64,000 nucleotides of DNA from Devosia sp. (GTDB lineage: Bacteria; Pseudomonadota; Alphaproteobacteria; Rhizobiales; Devosiaceae), in the NCBI GenBank assembly GCA_016713105.1, contig JADJPS010000021.1, forward strand, positions 349,742 through 413,741, written 5' to 3'. This document shows positions 1 through 9,458 of this stretch, one piece after another. Below the pieces are notes generated by a model. The model saw only the letters and a program-made list of their open reading frames with translations, made no database searches and had not been told where the DNA came from. Every line of letters starts with the position of its first letter. The first letter of the stretch is position 1. The translations under genes were made by a program, and so were the position numbers.

Positions 1-1861
1 ACTGCCGGTAGATCCCGAGCAGCCCATCGATGCTGCGATGATCGCGAAACTTGCCCAGGGCCGAGACGGCGGCGAGGCGACAATCGATCTCCGGGTCATC
101 GAGCAGCAGGGTGCGGATGCGCGGCAGCCACGTGTCGTCGCGGATGTCGCCCAGGGTGCGCATGGCACGGGCCCGGAGCAGGGGATTGGGACTGTCGAGG
201 AAGTGGGCGACGCGATGACCGCTGTCGCGCGACTTGATTCGCCCGAGCGAGGCGAGGGCGGCGTACTGCAGCTCCACCAGTCCTTCATAGGTGAGCATGG
301 ATTCGAGGGCACGGATGACCGCCGGGCTGGGCGGCAGGTGGCCGAGCGACTGGATGGCCTCGTGCCGAACGTCGAAGCTGGGGTCGCTGAGCGCCGCGAT
401 CAGTTCCTCCTTGACCAGGGCGCTGCGGGTGCCGCCGAAGCCATAGGTCAGTTCGCGGCGTCGTTCCTCGGAGGTCAGGGCGCCATAGCGGTGGATGCTG
501 AGCAGCGCCCGGATCGGGCTGCCGCGGCGGAACTGGCCGAAGAAGTCGCGCACCCCGGTGGCGCCTTCCTCCTTCAGCAGGCCGAAGGCGATGGCCGAAC
601 TGACCACCGCCACGGCGCTGACGACGAACAGCGTCTCGTAGCTGCCCAGCGTGGTGCCGAACAGCGTCACCGGCTGCACCTCGAGGAAGTTCAGCAGCAT
701 GCCGGCGAGGAAGGTGACGCCGCCGCCGATGATGCCATCGGTGGCATAGGCCAGCGTCATGTAGTTTTCCTTCTGCGCCGGCGGCACGTAGTTCAGCATG
801 TAGATGCCGCCCACCGAGATGCTGGATTGGAACAGCAGTCCGAACAGGAAGAAGATCGCGCCGGCGATCACGTGGACGCCCGGCAGGCGGTCGTTGACCA
901 GCAGCAGGCAGAACAGCAGCACCACCTGCAGCCCCTGCAATGTTATGCGGATGGCGCGCGTGCCGTAGCGATCGACGAACCAGCCGCTGATCAGCGCGCC
1001 GGCCGCGCCGCCAACCGGAATGAAGGCGGCCATCAGCACCAGCTGTCCCGAGCTGATCCCCAGCCGCTCGCGGAAGTAGAGCACGAGGAACAGGTTCACC
1101 ACGGTGTAGACGAAGAACTGCGTGCCCGACGAATACAGGTAGAGCCAGAAATTGCCGTCGCGGATCGGGGTGCGCATCGCCTTGATCGCGTCGAGGCCGC
1201 GGGCCGAGCCCGGCCGCGGCTTGCCGCCGCCCAGCCCGAGCAGGGTGAAGGCGCTGACCAGCCCCAGCATCACGCCGATGACGATGACCGGGAAGAAGCG
1301 GTCGATGCCGGTGCGGCTGTCGAGCCAGAGCTGGATCGCCAACGACCCGAGCAGTGCTGCCGGCAGCACCAGCAGCGAGGTGATGCCGCTGATGCGGCCG
1401 CGCACCTGCTTGGGGGTATATTCCTGCGACCACGGCCACAGTGCCGTTTCGGCAACGGTACGGCTGATCGAGAACAGCGTCATCGATCCGAACAGGATCC
1501 AGAAGACGATGTCCGGGGTGCCCAGGAACAGCGGCGCCGCCAGCCAGGGCAGCAGGAACAGGTAGCGTCCGCCATAGGCCAGGGCGGAGGTGATGCGTTG
1601 GCTGAACTGCATGACCAGCGGCAGGAAGGCGATGCACAGCACCTGCGCGAACGGCATGATGCCGCCCAGCAGCCCGATGCGGTCCTTGGGGACGCCGAGC
1701 TCGGCCGCATAGAGCGCCAGCGGCGTCGACACGGTGCACAGCAGCGCCGCCGTGTTGAGCACGTTGAACGTGTAGAGATACGGCAGGCGCCGGAGCTTGT
1801 CGTAGTCCGACTGCACCTCGTGGCCGCCGCTGCTGCCGATCGCCTCGTCTCGCGACGACAT
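1..1861 (-). CDS. MFS transporter with C-terminal HEAT-like repeats (partial)
   Basis: The minus-strand frame opens with ATG at 1861 and stays open to base 1, so the C-terminus lies outside the window (620 codons seen). Residues about 25-425 are a 12-segment major facilitator core with many hydrophobic helices and an MFS loop of the type FVDRYGTRAIR. From about residue 430 the protein changes to soluble helical repeats (ALSDPSFDVRHEAIQSLG; LLRARAMRTLGDI; IDCRLAAVSALGKF), which look like HEAT/PBS-lyase repeats. It starts 22 bp after the sialidase-like gene and probably shares its operon with the AraC regulator. The transported substrate is unknown; a sugar or glycoside is an inference from the neighbours. 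The fusion itself is read directly from one uninterrupted frame. Confidence 0.85.
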   Translation of the reverse strand, partial: MSSRDEAIGSSGGHEVQSDYDKLRRLPYLYTFNVLNTAALLCTVSTPLALYAAELGVPKDRIGLLGGIMPFAQVLCIAFLPLVMQFSQRITSALAYGGRYLFLLPWLAAPLFLGTPDIVFWILFGSMTLFSISRTVAETALWPWSQEYTPKQVRGRISGITSLLVLPAALLGSLAIQLWLDSRTGIDRFFPVIVIGVMLGLVSAFTLLGLGGGKPRPGSARGLDAIKAMRTPIRDGNFWLYLYSSGTQFFVYTVVNLFLVLYFRERLGISSGQLVLMAAFIPVGGAAGALISGWFVDRYGTRAIRITLQGLQVVLLFCLLLVNDRLPGVHVIAGAIFFLFGLLFQSSISVGGIYMLNYVPPAQKENYMTLAYATDGIIGGGVTFLAGMLLNFLEVQPVTLFGTTLGSYETLFVVSAVAVVSSAIAFGLLKEEGATGVRDFFGQFRRGSPIRALLSIHRYGALTSEERRRELTYGFGGTRSALVKEELIAALSDPSFDVRHEAIQSLGHLPPSPAVIRALESMLTYEGLVELQYAALASLGRIKSRDSGHRVAHFLDSPNPLLRARAMRTLGDIRDDTWLPRIRTLLLDDPEIDCRLAAVSALGKFRDHRSIDGLLGIYRQ

Positions 1862-1883
1862 GGCCGCCGATCCCCCCGTGGCG

Positions 1884-2963
1884 CTAGAGCGCCAGTCTGT
1901 AGCCCTTGATGACGTACTGGCTGTTCTCGAAGCTCCAGCAGGCGGCGAGCACGTTGCCGTCCTGAAGCCTCAGCAGCGAGGGCTGCCCGAACTTGAGGCT
2001 TCCGAACTGCTTCTTGATGTCAGCCGAATCGCTGCCCATCGCTTCATCCCGGAAAAGGTCCAGCGCCTCTTCCACCGCGAAGCCCCCGTTCGAGACATCC
2101 ACCCGCCGCACCACGAGGCCCACCGGCGCTTCGCGATGCGCATGGATCGTGAGCAGCCTGTCGCCTCCGAGCGGCATCAGATTCGCAGCCTGGCCCCGCA
2201 CACCGGTATCACGCGCCGGACCGAAGGTCTCGCCGCCATCATCGGATATCACGAGGTGATTGTTGAGGTTCGTGCCACCGGCATTGTCGTAGGCCCAGAA
2301 GATCACGGCGACCCGCCCTGGAGACATCTCGCACAGCCGGCACTCCCAGGTGGAGACGTTGCCACCTGGCGCCCGATAGAATTCGGAGAGTTTTCGCCAG
2401 GTTCGGCCGCGGTCGTCGCTCGCAATGATCCATCCGGCGTGATCGTCCTTTCCCAGGTGGAAGGGCGTTGTCGCACCGATGATCCGACCGGAGGCAAGCT
2501 GGATGCAGGGGCCGGAGAGCTCGAGCGGCTGGCCCTGCACGTCGAAGTAGTCCGGCACGCTCCAGCTGCGGCCGCCATCGCGCGACGTGCTGACCTTGTT
2601 GCGCAAGCGGAGCAGCGCGAAGCTTTCCGGATCGACTATCGGGACGAGTGCGGCGGGGCGAACGAAGACATAGCCGGTGGCGATCAGGGTTCCGTCGGCG
2701 AGCAGCAGCGGCTTGAAGCTCTCGGATTCCTCGGGCACGGCCTCGTGCCGGCTGAGCCGCACCGGCGCCGACCAGGTATGGCCGTTATCCGTGCTGCGGC
2801 TGACATGCGCCCGGGTATCTGCCGCATCGAAGGCCTGCCCGATCGAGAAGACGGCGATCAGGTCGCCGTCCGGCATCTGGACGATGCCCGGAAAAGTCGC
2901 CTGCCGACTGACCAGCAGCGGATCGGGGTTCTGGTAGATCGTGAACTCTTCGAGGAACTTCAT
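1884..2963 (-). CDS. BNR/Asp-box (sialidase-like) protein
   Basis: A protein of about 359 residues with four Asp-box-like motifs (STDNGHTW, SRDGGRSW, SDDRGRTW, SDDGGETF), the mark of six-bladed sialidase/neuraminidase beta-propellers. No signal peptide is seen, so it is probably cytoplasmic, unlike secreted sialidases. I chose ATG 2963 (MKFLEEF) because an AAGGA lies about 10 bases upstream; an in-frame ATG at 2984 would overlap the AraC gene. It lies between the AraC regulator (13 bp gap) and the MFS-HEAT gene (22 bp gap), pointing to one operon. Sialidase superfamily is secure; real substrate (sialoside, other glycoside, or none) is not decided. Confidence 0.8.
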   Translation of the reverse strand: MKFLEEFTIYQNPDPLLVSRQATFPGIVQMPDGDLIAVFSIGQAFDAADTRAHVSRSTDNGHTWSAPVRLSRHEAVPEESESFKPLLLADGTLIATGYVFVRPAALVPIVDPESFALLRLRNKVSTSRDGGRSWSVPDYFDVQGQPLELSGPCIQLASGRIIGATTPFHLGKDDHAGWIIASDDRGRTWRKLSEFYRAPGGNVSTWECRLCEMSPGRVAVIFWAYDNAGGTNLNNHLVISDDGGETFGPARDTGVRGQAANLMPLGGDRLLTIHAHREAPVGLVVRRVDVSNGGFAVEEALDLFRDEAMGSDSADIKKQFGSLKFGQPSLLRLQDGNVLAACWSFENSQYVIKGYRLAL

Positions 2964-2976
2964 GGGAGACGATCCT

Positions 2977-3795
2977 TCATGCAAACGGGTTGGACCAGTG
3001 GCGATACTGGCCGGGCGTCTTGCCGCGGCGGACGCGAAATGCGGCGCTGAGTGTGGCGGCGTGGCTGTAGCCGACGGCCTTGGCGATCTCGCTCAGGGAC
3101 TTGGCGGTGCCCACCAGCAGTTCCTCCGCCCGCGTCAGGCGCAACTCGCGAAGGTGTTCGCCAGCCGAGTTGTGCCAGGTCTTGCGGTGCATGGCGCGCA
3201 GCGTGCTTTCCGAGATCCCGAGAAGTGCGGCTACGTCGGCGAGCGTGCGCATGCGGTGAAGGTTCTGCTCGGCCTGGCGCCAGGCGGCGCTCAGTCGATC
3301 CTCGTCGGCGCCGGGCGCCGGGGATGCCTCGGTGGCAAAGCCGTCGAGCAGCGCGAGCAGCAGACGATGCCGGCGCGGCAGGTCCGCAGCATCTTCCCGC
3401 CGGGCCAGCTGCATAGCGAGCCGCAGCAGGTTCTGCAGGTGCAGGGCTTCGCCGGGTCGCGGCAGCAGGAAGCCGGTTGGCGATGCCTGATCCTGGATCG
3501 AGAAGTGACAGATCGATGCCGTGGCGAAGGCCCCCACGGTCGTGCCGCGAAACAGCGTCCCCGGCAGGATCAGGACGCCGGCCGGCGCGATCAGGTCGAG
3601 TCGGGCGGAGAGCTCGGGGAACTCGAGCACGACCTCGCCCTCGTGGATCCAGAACAGGTCGTGGAAGGTCCATCTTGCGGGCCCGATCGGCATGCGGCGG
3701 TTGATGCGGCCGAACCGGTGATCGAACAGCACCAGCCGGGGAGGGTCGATCTCATGTCCCATGGATTTGTGCCAGCGCCACGTCTGCCCGGGCAT
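2977..3795 (-). CDS. AraC family transcriptional regulator
   Basis: 272 residues. The C-terminal 100 residues hold the two helix-turn-helix motifs of AraC/XylS proteins (ADVAALLGISESTLRAMHRK and SEIAKAVGYSHAATLSAAFR, ending in the usual TPGQYR signature). The N-terminal ~150 residues resemble a cupin-type effector domain. It is the first gene of a minus-strand unit with the sialidase-like protein and the MFS-HEAT transporter and is divergent from the phytanoyl-CoA-dioxygenase-like gene, so the 100-bp gap at 3796-3895 probably holds both promoters. Local activator of these genes by position only; effector unknown. Confidence 0.88.
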   Translation of the reverse strand: MPGQTWRWHKSMGHEIDPPRLVLFDHRFGRINRRMPIGPARWTFHDLFWIHEGEVVLEFPELSARLDLIAPAGVLILPGTLFRGTTVGAFATASICHFSIQDQASPTGFLLPRPGEALHLQNLLRLAMQLARREDAADLPRRHRLLLALLDGFATEASPAPGADEDRLSAAWRQAEQNLHRMRTLADVAALLGISESTLRAMHRKTWHNSAGEHLRELRLTRAEELLVGTAKSLSEIAKAVGYSHAATLSAAFRVRRGKTPGQYRHWSNPFA

Positions 3796-3895
3796 CGGAA
3801 TTCACAACGGTTCGCCGAACGCGACAGGTGACGGCGTCCCCGCGATGGCTTCTCATGGCCCCGGATGATCGACGGCAACCTTGAAGGAGTTTCAG

Positions 3896-4675
3896 ATGAG
3901 CGCTGCCATGAGCACCGGGACCGCCACCAGCCACAGGGAGGCGTTCGACCGCGACGGCTACGTTGCGATCCGACCGTTCTTCAGCGCCGCCCGCATGATC
4001 GAGATCAACCGTGAACTCGACCGGTATCTCGCCGACTGCGTGCCGCAGATGAAGGACACCGAGGTCTATTACGAGGACAAGTCCAACCGCGCCACGGTCA
4101 AGCAGATGATGTTCCTCGAGCGATACGACGGCTACTTCGCCGAGTTGCTCAAGAGCAGCGAGGTCCATGCGCTGGCCGAGGAGGTCCTTGGCGAGCCCGC
4201 CATTGCGCAGAACATGGAGTATTTCAACAAGCCACCGGGGATCGGCAAGCAGACGCCGCCGCATCAGGACGGGTACTATTTCATGATCGCGCCGCCGCAG
4301 GCGGTCACCGGCTGGCTGGCGCTCGAGCCGGTCGATGACGAGAACGGCTGCCTCAACTATGTCCGCGGCTCGCACCGGGGCGAGGGCTGGCGCCCGCACG
4401 GCCGCTCGCAGATTCTCGGCTTTTCGCAGGGCATCACCGATTTCGGGACTCCGGACGATGTCGCCAACACCGTCACCATGCCGGGCGACGCCGGGATGCT
4501 CTTGATGCACCACTGCAAGACCGTGCACTGGGCCAGCCCCAATCGGTCGCCGACCCGTTCGCGGCGGGCGCTGGGGTTTGTCTTTTTCGGCGATAGCGCC
4601 AGGCCGGACGAGGTCGCGAAGCGGGCCTACCAGGCCAAACTCGACGCCGACCTCAAGGCCGCCGACAAGATCTAG
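3896..4675 (+). CDS. Phytanoyl-CoA dioxygenase (PhyH) family protein
   Basis: 259 residues, the usual size for bacterial PhyH proteins, non-haem Fe(II)/2-oxoglutarate oxygenases. The iron-binding triad is visible: HxD at H123/D125 (PPHQDGYYF) and the distal histidine at about H211 (TVHWASPN), followed by an arginine-rich stretch (SRRALGF) that would hold 2-oxoglutarate. Start at ATG 3896 is set by AAGGAG 8 bases upstream; an upstream TTG in frame at 3881 is less likely. It stands alone, divergent from araC and convergent with the M81 peptidase gene. The substrate cannot be read from sequence; hydroxylation or oxidative cleavage of a compound imported by the adjacent transporter is a guess. 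Confidence 0.87.
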   Translation: MSAAMSTGTATSHREAFDRDGYVAIRPFFSAARMIEINRELDRYLADCVPQMKDTEVYYEDKSNRATVKQMMFLERYDGYFAELLKSSEVHALAEEVLGEPAIAQNMEYFNKPPGIGKQTPPHQDGYYFMIAPPQAVTGWLALEPVDDENGCLNYVRGSHRGEGWRPHGRSQILGFSQGITDFGTPDDVANTVTMPGDAGMLLMHHCKTVHWASPNRSPTRSRRALGFVFFGDSARPDEVAKRAYQAKLDADLKAADKI

Positions 4676-4689
4676 CAGGCAGTGGCGGA

Positions 4690-4724
4690 GATGGTGCAGC
4701 CGCAGCCGCAGCGGCCGCACCATC
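4690..4724. terminator. Stem-loop between convergent genes
   Basis: An 8-bp perfect stem (GATGGTGC / GCACCATC) encloses a GC-rich loop that can pair further. It lies between the stop codons of the PhyH gene (+) and the M81 gene (-), where a bidirectional terminator is expected. There is no T-run on either side, so intrinsic termination is not certain. Confidence 0.4.
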
Positions 4725-4745
4725 GTTCCGATGCGGGTGGCACGC

Positions 4746-6242
4746 CTACGGGCGCGCAATGACCTTGTCCGTCAGCTTGCGGTACGGCAGGCGGCCGAGA
4801 TTGCTGGTGCACAGTCCTGCGCTGTCGACATTGAAGGTCGCCCGCATGATCGGCCAGTACGCATCGCGGTGCGAGACCGCGGCCTTGACGATGACATACT
4901 CCGCATCCTCCGGCCGAATGCCCTGCGAGTGCAACTGCCCCAGGTCCATCGGCGGCATCTTCCGGCTTGTCAGCAGGATCAGAGCCTGGTCCGTCTCGAG
5001 CACGGCCGAGGGGCCCATCTCGGCGTGCGAGCCTAGCATCGAGGCCAGGTGCGATTTCTTGTTCTCGAGTTCGAAGGCGCCGTCGGTCAGGTTTCGCACG
5101 CGGCCGGTCAGCGGTATCGGTGCCCCGTGGTGTTCGTCGGTCTTGCCTCCGACACTGAGGGAAACGGTGGCGCCGAGGCCGGCGGCGACGCACTCGGCAA
5201 CCGCCTCGGGATCGGCGAGCACGGCGACGATGCCGCGTCGGCCGGTGGCAAGTAGCGGCCCGAGGATGTCGGTGGCGTCTCCCGGCGTGCCGCCGCCGAT
5301 ATTGTCGGCCGGCTCGACCAGCAGTACCGGTCCGCGGCCGGGCGGCAGGGCGTCGACCTGGCGCAGCACGTCATCGAGCAGGGACTCCCTTGGGTAGCCC
5401 TTGGCGATGTTGGCAACGAGGACCGCCTTGAGGTCCTCGAGGTAGGCGGCCGCGCGCGCCGGGTCGCCACGGGTTGCCGCGCTGAGGCTGAAGCCGCAGT
5501 CGGGCACATCGGCGTAGGCGTAGCCGGCCATGACATTGATGTTGAGGATTTCCGGGTCGCGCGCCTCGATGGCACGGGCGGCGGCGAGCACCGCCCGCAT
5601 GGGGTCATCGGCCGTGCCGACCCCGGTCGGGGGGAGGACGAACCGGGTAGCCAGATGGACCTGCGCGACGCGCGGATCGTCCATCAACGCCTCGAACAGC
5701 CGTGCGGCCCGCACCGCGGTGTCTCGGGCATCATTGTGGGGATTTTCGCGATAGGCAACCAGTGCGCTCGAGTTGTCGATCATCGCCTGCGAGACGTTGG
5801 CGTGCAGGTCGAGCACCCCCACGACCGGGATGTGCACGCCACGCATCTGCAGATAGTGGCTGATTTCGCGCAACAGTTCGCCTTCGGGATCGTCGCTCCC
5901 TTCACTGACCATGGCTCCGTGCAGGATCAGGAAGATTCCGTCGAGTTCATCGATCCGTGCTTCCAGGATGGGGAAGAAGGTCAGTCGGAACAGCGAGACT
6001 GCGGCGCGCTCCACCATGCCGCCCGGCATCGCCGCCATGTGGATGGTCGGGATGATGTTCCAGCCACGCGCCAGCGCGTAGCTGAGAAAGCCGTCCATCG
6101 GCGAGGCATTGCCGAGGTTCCGATCGATGATGTCCTGGCCGACATGCAGCGCCGAGTCCTCGAAATCGGCGATGCGGGTCGGCTGCCTGAGAAATGTGTG
6201 GGTCTCATGAAACAGGCCGCCAAGCAGCACGTTCTTGCTCAA
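4746..6242 (-). CDS. M81 family (MlrC-like) metallopeptidase
   Basis: 498 residues, the normal length for the M81 family named after the microcystin-degrading MlrC. Visible family motifs are the N-terminal FHETHTF, the metal-site-like DLHANVS and YRENPHND, and the C-terminal half with VEPADNIGGGTPGD. The start is TTG 6242 (MSKNVLLGG), preceded by AGGGGTAG. M81 proteins in rhizobia are commonly found next to ABC importers; here the gene lies just downstream of the carbohydrate permeases on the same strand (90 bp gap). Family assignment is firm; hydrolysis of a cyclic peptide or another amide-containing solute brought in by the transporter is an inference. Confidence 0.87.
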   Translation of the reverse strand: MSKNVLLGGLFHETHTFLRQPTRIADFEDSALHVGQDIIDRNLGNASPMDGFLSYALARGWNIIPTIHMAAMPGGMVERAAVSLFRLTFFPILEARIDELDGIFLILHGAMVSEGSDDPEGELLREISHYLQMRGVHIPVVGVLDLHANVSQAMIDNSSALVAYRENPHNDARDTAVRAARLFEALMDDPRVAQVHLATRFVLPPTGVGTADDPMRAVLAAARAIEARDPEILNINVMAGYAYADVPDCGFSLSAATRGDPARAAAYLEDLKAVLVANIAKGYPRESLLDDVLRQVDALPPGRGPVLLVEPADNIGGGTPGDATDILGPLLATGRRGIVAVLADPEAVAECVAAGLGATVSLSVGGKTDEHHGAPIPLTGRVRNLTDGAFELENKKSHLASMLGSHAEMGPSAVLETDQALILLTSRKMPPMDLGQLHSQGIRPEDAEYVIVKAAVSHRDAYWPIMRATFNVDSAGLCTSNLGRLPYRKLTDKVIARP

Positions 6243-6259
6243 ATCCGCTACCCCTATAC

Positions 6260-6280
6260 CATAGTGAGCATATTACTATG
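6260..6280. promoter_or_regulatory. Inverted repeat upstream of the M81 gene
   Basis: CATAGT-9 nt-ACTATG lies 18-38 bp upstream of the M81 start, within an AT-rich patch in otherwise GC-rich DNA. The symmetry and place suggest an operator or promoter-proximal site, perhaps for the local ROK or AraC regulator. No second copy was noticed near the binding-protein gene. Confidence 0.35.
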
Positions 6281-6331
6281 ATAACATGGTTCGTTGGTCA
6301 AACCCGTGAACGGGGCAGTCCGATCCCGCCG

Positions 6332-7172
6332 TCAGCCTTTGACCGCACCGCCGGTGAGGCCGGAGATGACATAGCGCTGGGCGAGCAGGAAGAACGCAAT
6401 GGCGGGCAGGATGGACAGCGTCAGGAAGGCCAGGATCCTGGGCCAGTCCGAGCCATACTGGCCCTGGAACTGCATGATGCCGAGCGGCCAGGTGTACTTG
6501 GCCTCGGAGTTGAGGACGATCAGCGGCAGGAGGAAGCTGTTCCAGCTGCCAACGAAGTTGAAGACGCCGACCGTCGCGATGATGGGCAGGCAGAGCGGCA
6601 GCGTGATGTACCAGTAGATGCGACGTAGCCGCAGTTGTCCATGCGCGCGGCGGCGATCAGTTCTTTGGGCATCTCCTTGAAGCAGTTGTGGAAGAGCAGG
6701 ACGGAAAAGGACGCGCTGAAGGCAACCTGGAGAATGATGATGCCCCAGTGCCTGTCAAGAATGCCCAGGTCGCGCATCTTGATGAACAGCGGCAGGATGC
6801 CCGTGGCGCTCGGAAACAACAGGCCCAGCATCAGGTAGCCCATGACGAAGCGCCTGCCGAAGAACCTGATGTGAGCCAGGGCGAAGGCGGTCATCGAGGC
6901 GACGATGGTCGACAGGACCACAGTGCCGCCGGCGATCAGGAACGAGTTCCACAGCGAAGAGAAGTAGCGAGGACCGCCGAGAATCTCGGCAAAGCGCGTC
7001 GGGTCCCAGCTTGCCGGCATCCCGAACGGGTTGACGCGCAGCTCGCCGATCTCCTTGAAGCCGCCGAGAGCGGTCGTATAGAACGGCACGATGACAAAGC
7101 CGGCAACGATCAGCAGCGAGACCACTGCAGGGGCGAGATGATCGGGCGGCGCTTCCGGGATCCGGCAGCCAT
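6332..7172 (-). CDS. Carbohydrate ABC transporter permease, MalG-type (two frameshifts)
   Basis: Second membrane subunit of a CUT1-type sugar importer. The product contains the EAA-loop region (KELIAAARMDNCGY) that docks to the ATPase, preceded by hydrophobic helices and followed, in another frame, by PLCLPIIATVGVFNFVGSWN. The start ATG 7172 overlaps the stop of the upstream permease (TGATG). The frame slips near 7140 (after MAAGSRKRRPIISP) and again near 6627 (after NCGYV); joining the three pieces gives a full-length protein of about 280 residues ending at 6332. Because the joined sequence is entirely family-like, sequence error is more likely than decay. Confidence 0.8.
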
Positions 7173-8101
7173 CAGTTCTGCTCCACCTTGAAGAGGATGC
7201 GGCGGTAGGCGAGCGCGACGATGACGCAGGCGACGAACAGCAGCACGCTGACCGCGCCACCAAACCCCAGCTTCATGCGCAGAATTCCGAACTGGTAGAG
7301 GAAGGTGACGATGGTGTGGCTGGAGTGCGACGGGCCGCCATTGGACAGCGGGATGATCAGGTCGAACAACTGCAGTGCCCCGGTGATGGCGAAGAACACC
7401 GAGATGACGATGGCCGAACGGATCATCGGGATCTTGATGTGCCGCACGATCTGCCAGCGGCGTACGCCGTCGAGGCGGGCCGCCTCGATCACCTCGGACG
7501 GGATGGATTGCAGCCCGGCGATGTAGATCATCATGTGGAAGCCGAAATACTTCCAGGTGATGACCAGCATGATGGCTGGAATGACCCACAGCTTGTCGCC
7601 GAGGACGAAGGGCATCTTGACGCCAATGGCATCCCCGACGACCGGGAGCAGGCCGTAGTTGCCGTCATAGACGAACTTCCAGATCAGCCCCGCGGCGACC
7701 TCGGCCAGCATGAAGGGCAGGAAGAACAGCGTGCGCAGGATGTTGATGTTGACCGAGCGCTCGGCGAGCGCAATGGCACACCACATGGCGAGTGGCAGTT
7801 GCACCAGCAGCGACACCGCCACGACGATCAGGCTGTTGCGGACGGCCGTGCCGAAATTGCGGTGGGTGATGACATCGTCGTAGTTCTTCAGTCCGACAAA
7901 ATCGGTGATCGGACCGTACCCGTTCCAGTCGAAGAAGGAAAAGGTCGCCGCGTCGACCATCGGCAGCACGACGAACAGCGTGAACAGCACCAGCGTCGGC
8001 GGCAGGAAGAGCAGCAGCGGGACAAGGCTCTTGCGATCCATGTAGCGCTGCCGGCGCGGCACTGTCGCCGTGCCCGAACCCCCGGTTGCCATGCTGCCCA
8101 T
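7172..8101 (-). CDS. Carbohydrate ABC transporter permease, MalF-type
   Basis: About 309 residues with six predicted membrane segments, beginning with the hydrophobic stretch LVPLLLFLPPTLVLFTLFVV. The EAA loop reads SEVIEAARLDGVRRWQIVRHIKIP, typical for CUT1 permeases. I favour ATG 8101 (MGSMATGG) because GGGGGAA lies just upstream; ATG 8140 is also possible. It follows the solute-binding-protein gene by ~100 bp and is translationally coupled to the second permease. Together with that gene, the binding protein and the ATPase at 11.7 kb it would make one importer; substrate unknown. Confidence 0.9.
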   Translation of the reverse strand: MGSMATGGSGTATVPRRQRYMDRKSLVPLLLFLPPTLVLFTLFVVLPMVDAATFSFFDWNGYGPITDFVGLKNYDDVITHRNFGTAVRNSLIVVAVSLLVQLPLAMWCAIALAERSVNINILRTLFFLPFMLAEVAAGLIWKFVYDGNYGLLPVVGDAIGVKMPFVLGDKLWVIPAIMLVITWKYFGFHMMIYIAGLQSIPSEVIEAARLDGVRRWQIVRHIKIPMIRSAIVISVFFAITGALQLFDLIIPLSNGGPSHSSHTIVTFLYQFGILRMKLGFGGAVSVLLFVACVIVALAYRRILFKVEQN

Positions 8102-8199
8102 ACTCTGTTCCCCCGGCACCACGGCCGATCGTGCTTGCATCGCGGGATCACCCCACGGATCCGACGGACGACAGTGTGCCGCCCGTCGGATTGACGCCG

Positions 8200-9458
8200 T
8201 CAGGACCTACAGGAGTCGTCCACGGCTTCCTTGATGAGCTCGGCCGCCTCTTCGGCGCTCATGGCGTTCGCGGCAAGCTCGGCGGAGATGTCGTTCACGA
8301 CGCCGCCGACGTTCGGTCCGAGGGCCTGGTCGAAGAACAGGGCATGCCAGTGGGCATTGCCGATGTTCTGGGCCACCTGCACCTTGAACGGGTTGGTCAT
8401 GTTGTCGGCCGCACCCTTGGCGATCGGGATGTAGAAGCCGGCATTGGCGAAGCGCGACTGCACTTCGGCCGAGTTGAAGTACTCCACCCACTTCACGGCG
8501 GCATCCGAGGCATTCTTGCTGAACAGGTAGCCAGACAGGCCGCCCAGGGTATCGGTCGGATCACCCTTGCCACCTTCGATCGTGGGGAACGGCAGGATGC
8601 CCAGCTGGTCGTCGGGGATACCCTGCTTGGAGGCGGAATTGTCCTTCATCACGCCGTAGTCCCAGTCACCCATCAGGTGCATCGCGGCTTTGCCATCGCC
8701 AAAGTAGCCGGAAGCGTCGCCATACGAGGCGGTAAGGAAGCCTTCCTGCCACGGCTCGAGGGCGGCCAGCTGCAGGAAGTACTCGCCGGCCTTGACGAAG
8801 TCCTCGCCGGCAAAGCCATCGCCGTCGCCGCGCGCGGCGGCTTCGAAGCCGTCCTTCCCCGCCAGCCGCACGACGAGCTTCGACCACCAGAAGTGGGCGG
8901 GCCACTTGTCCTTGGCGCCGACGGCAAGCGGAGTGATGCCGGCGGCCTTGAATGCCTGAACCCCGGCCAGGAAACCTTCCCAGGTCTGCATGCTGGCCGG
9001 ATCGACGCCGGCCTGCTCGAAGAGGCTCTTGTTGTACCACAGAACGACTTCGCCAACGTCCCGCGCCAGGCCATAGAGGTGGCCGTCAGGAGCAGTGAAG
9101 GCAGAGACGCCGGCCGTGCCGGTGGCCTCCTTGGCCGCTGCCGTAACCACGTCCTCGACCGGGCGGAGAACGCCGGCCGCTGCCTGCTCGTAGAATACGC
9201 CGCCACCCCAGGAGTGGAAGACGTCCGGTGCGTCGGCGGACTGGAGCAGGGTGGTCAGCTTGGCCTTGAACGCTTCGTTCTCGAGGAACGGCAACTCGAC
9301 CTTGATGCCGGGATTGGCGGCCTCGAACTCGGCCACGGCCTGGTTCAGCAGCTCCAGTTCCTGCGGATGGACGTTATGCAGATGCCTGACGACGGTCTGG
9401 GCCTGTACCGGCAAAATAAGGCCAGACCCAGCATTGCGGCGAGCGCGATACGCTTCAT
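8200..9458 (-). CDS. ABC transporter extracellular solute-binding protein, sugar type (frameshift in signal peptide)
   Basis: About 420 residues of the family-1 (maltose-binding-like) solute-binding fold: ELLNQAVAEFEAANPGIKVE near the N-terminus, WYNKSLFEQAGVDP, and a C-terminal SAEVQSRFANAGFYIPI. ATG 9458 has a strong AGGAGG ribosome site and starts a signal peptide (MKRIALAAMLGLA); the frame then slips near 9418 and goes on as LILPVQAQ in the next frame, which is an ideal signal-peptidase site. One missing C would repair it. First gene of the importer operon, divergent from the ROK regulator. Confidence 0.88.

Noticed and set aside
38..1909. A 623-codon plus-strand open frame opposite the MFS-HEAT gene
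   Set aside because: Low-complexity Gln/Asp/Arg composition typical of antisense frames; the minus strand has a clear transporter.
1884..2963. A secreted sialidase virulence factor
   Set aside because: Asp boxes are present but no signal peptide; family membership alone does not show sialidase activity.
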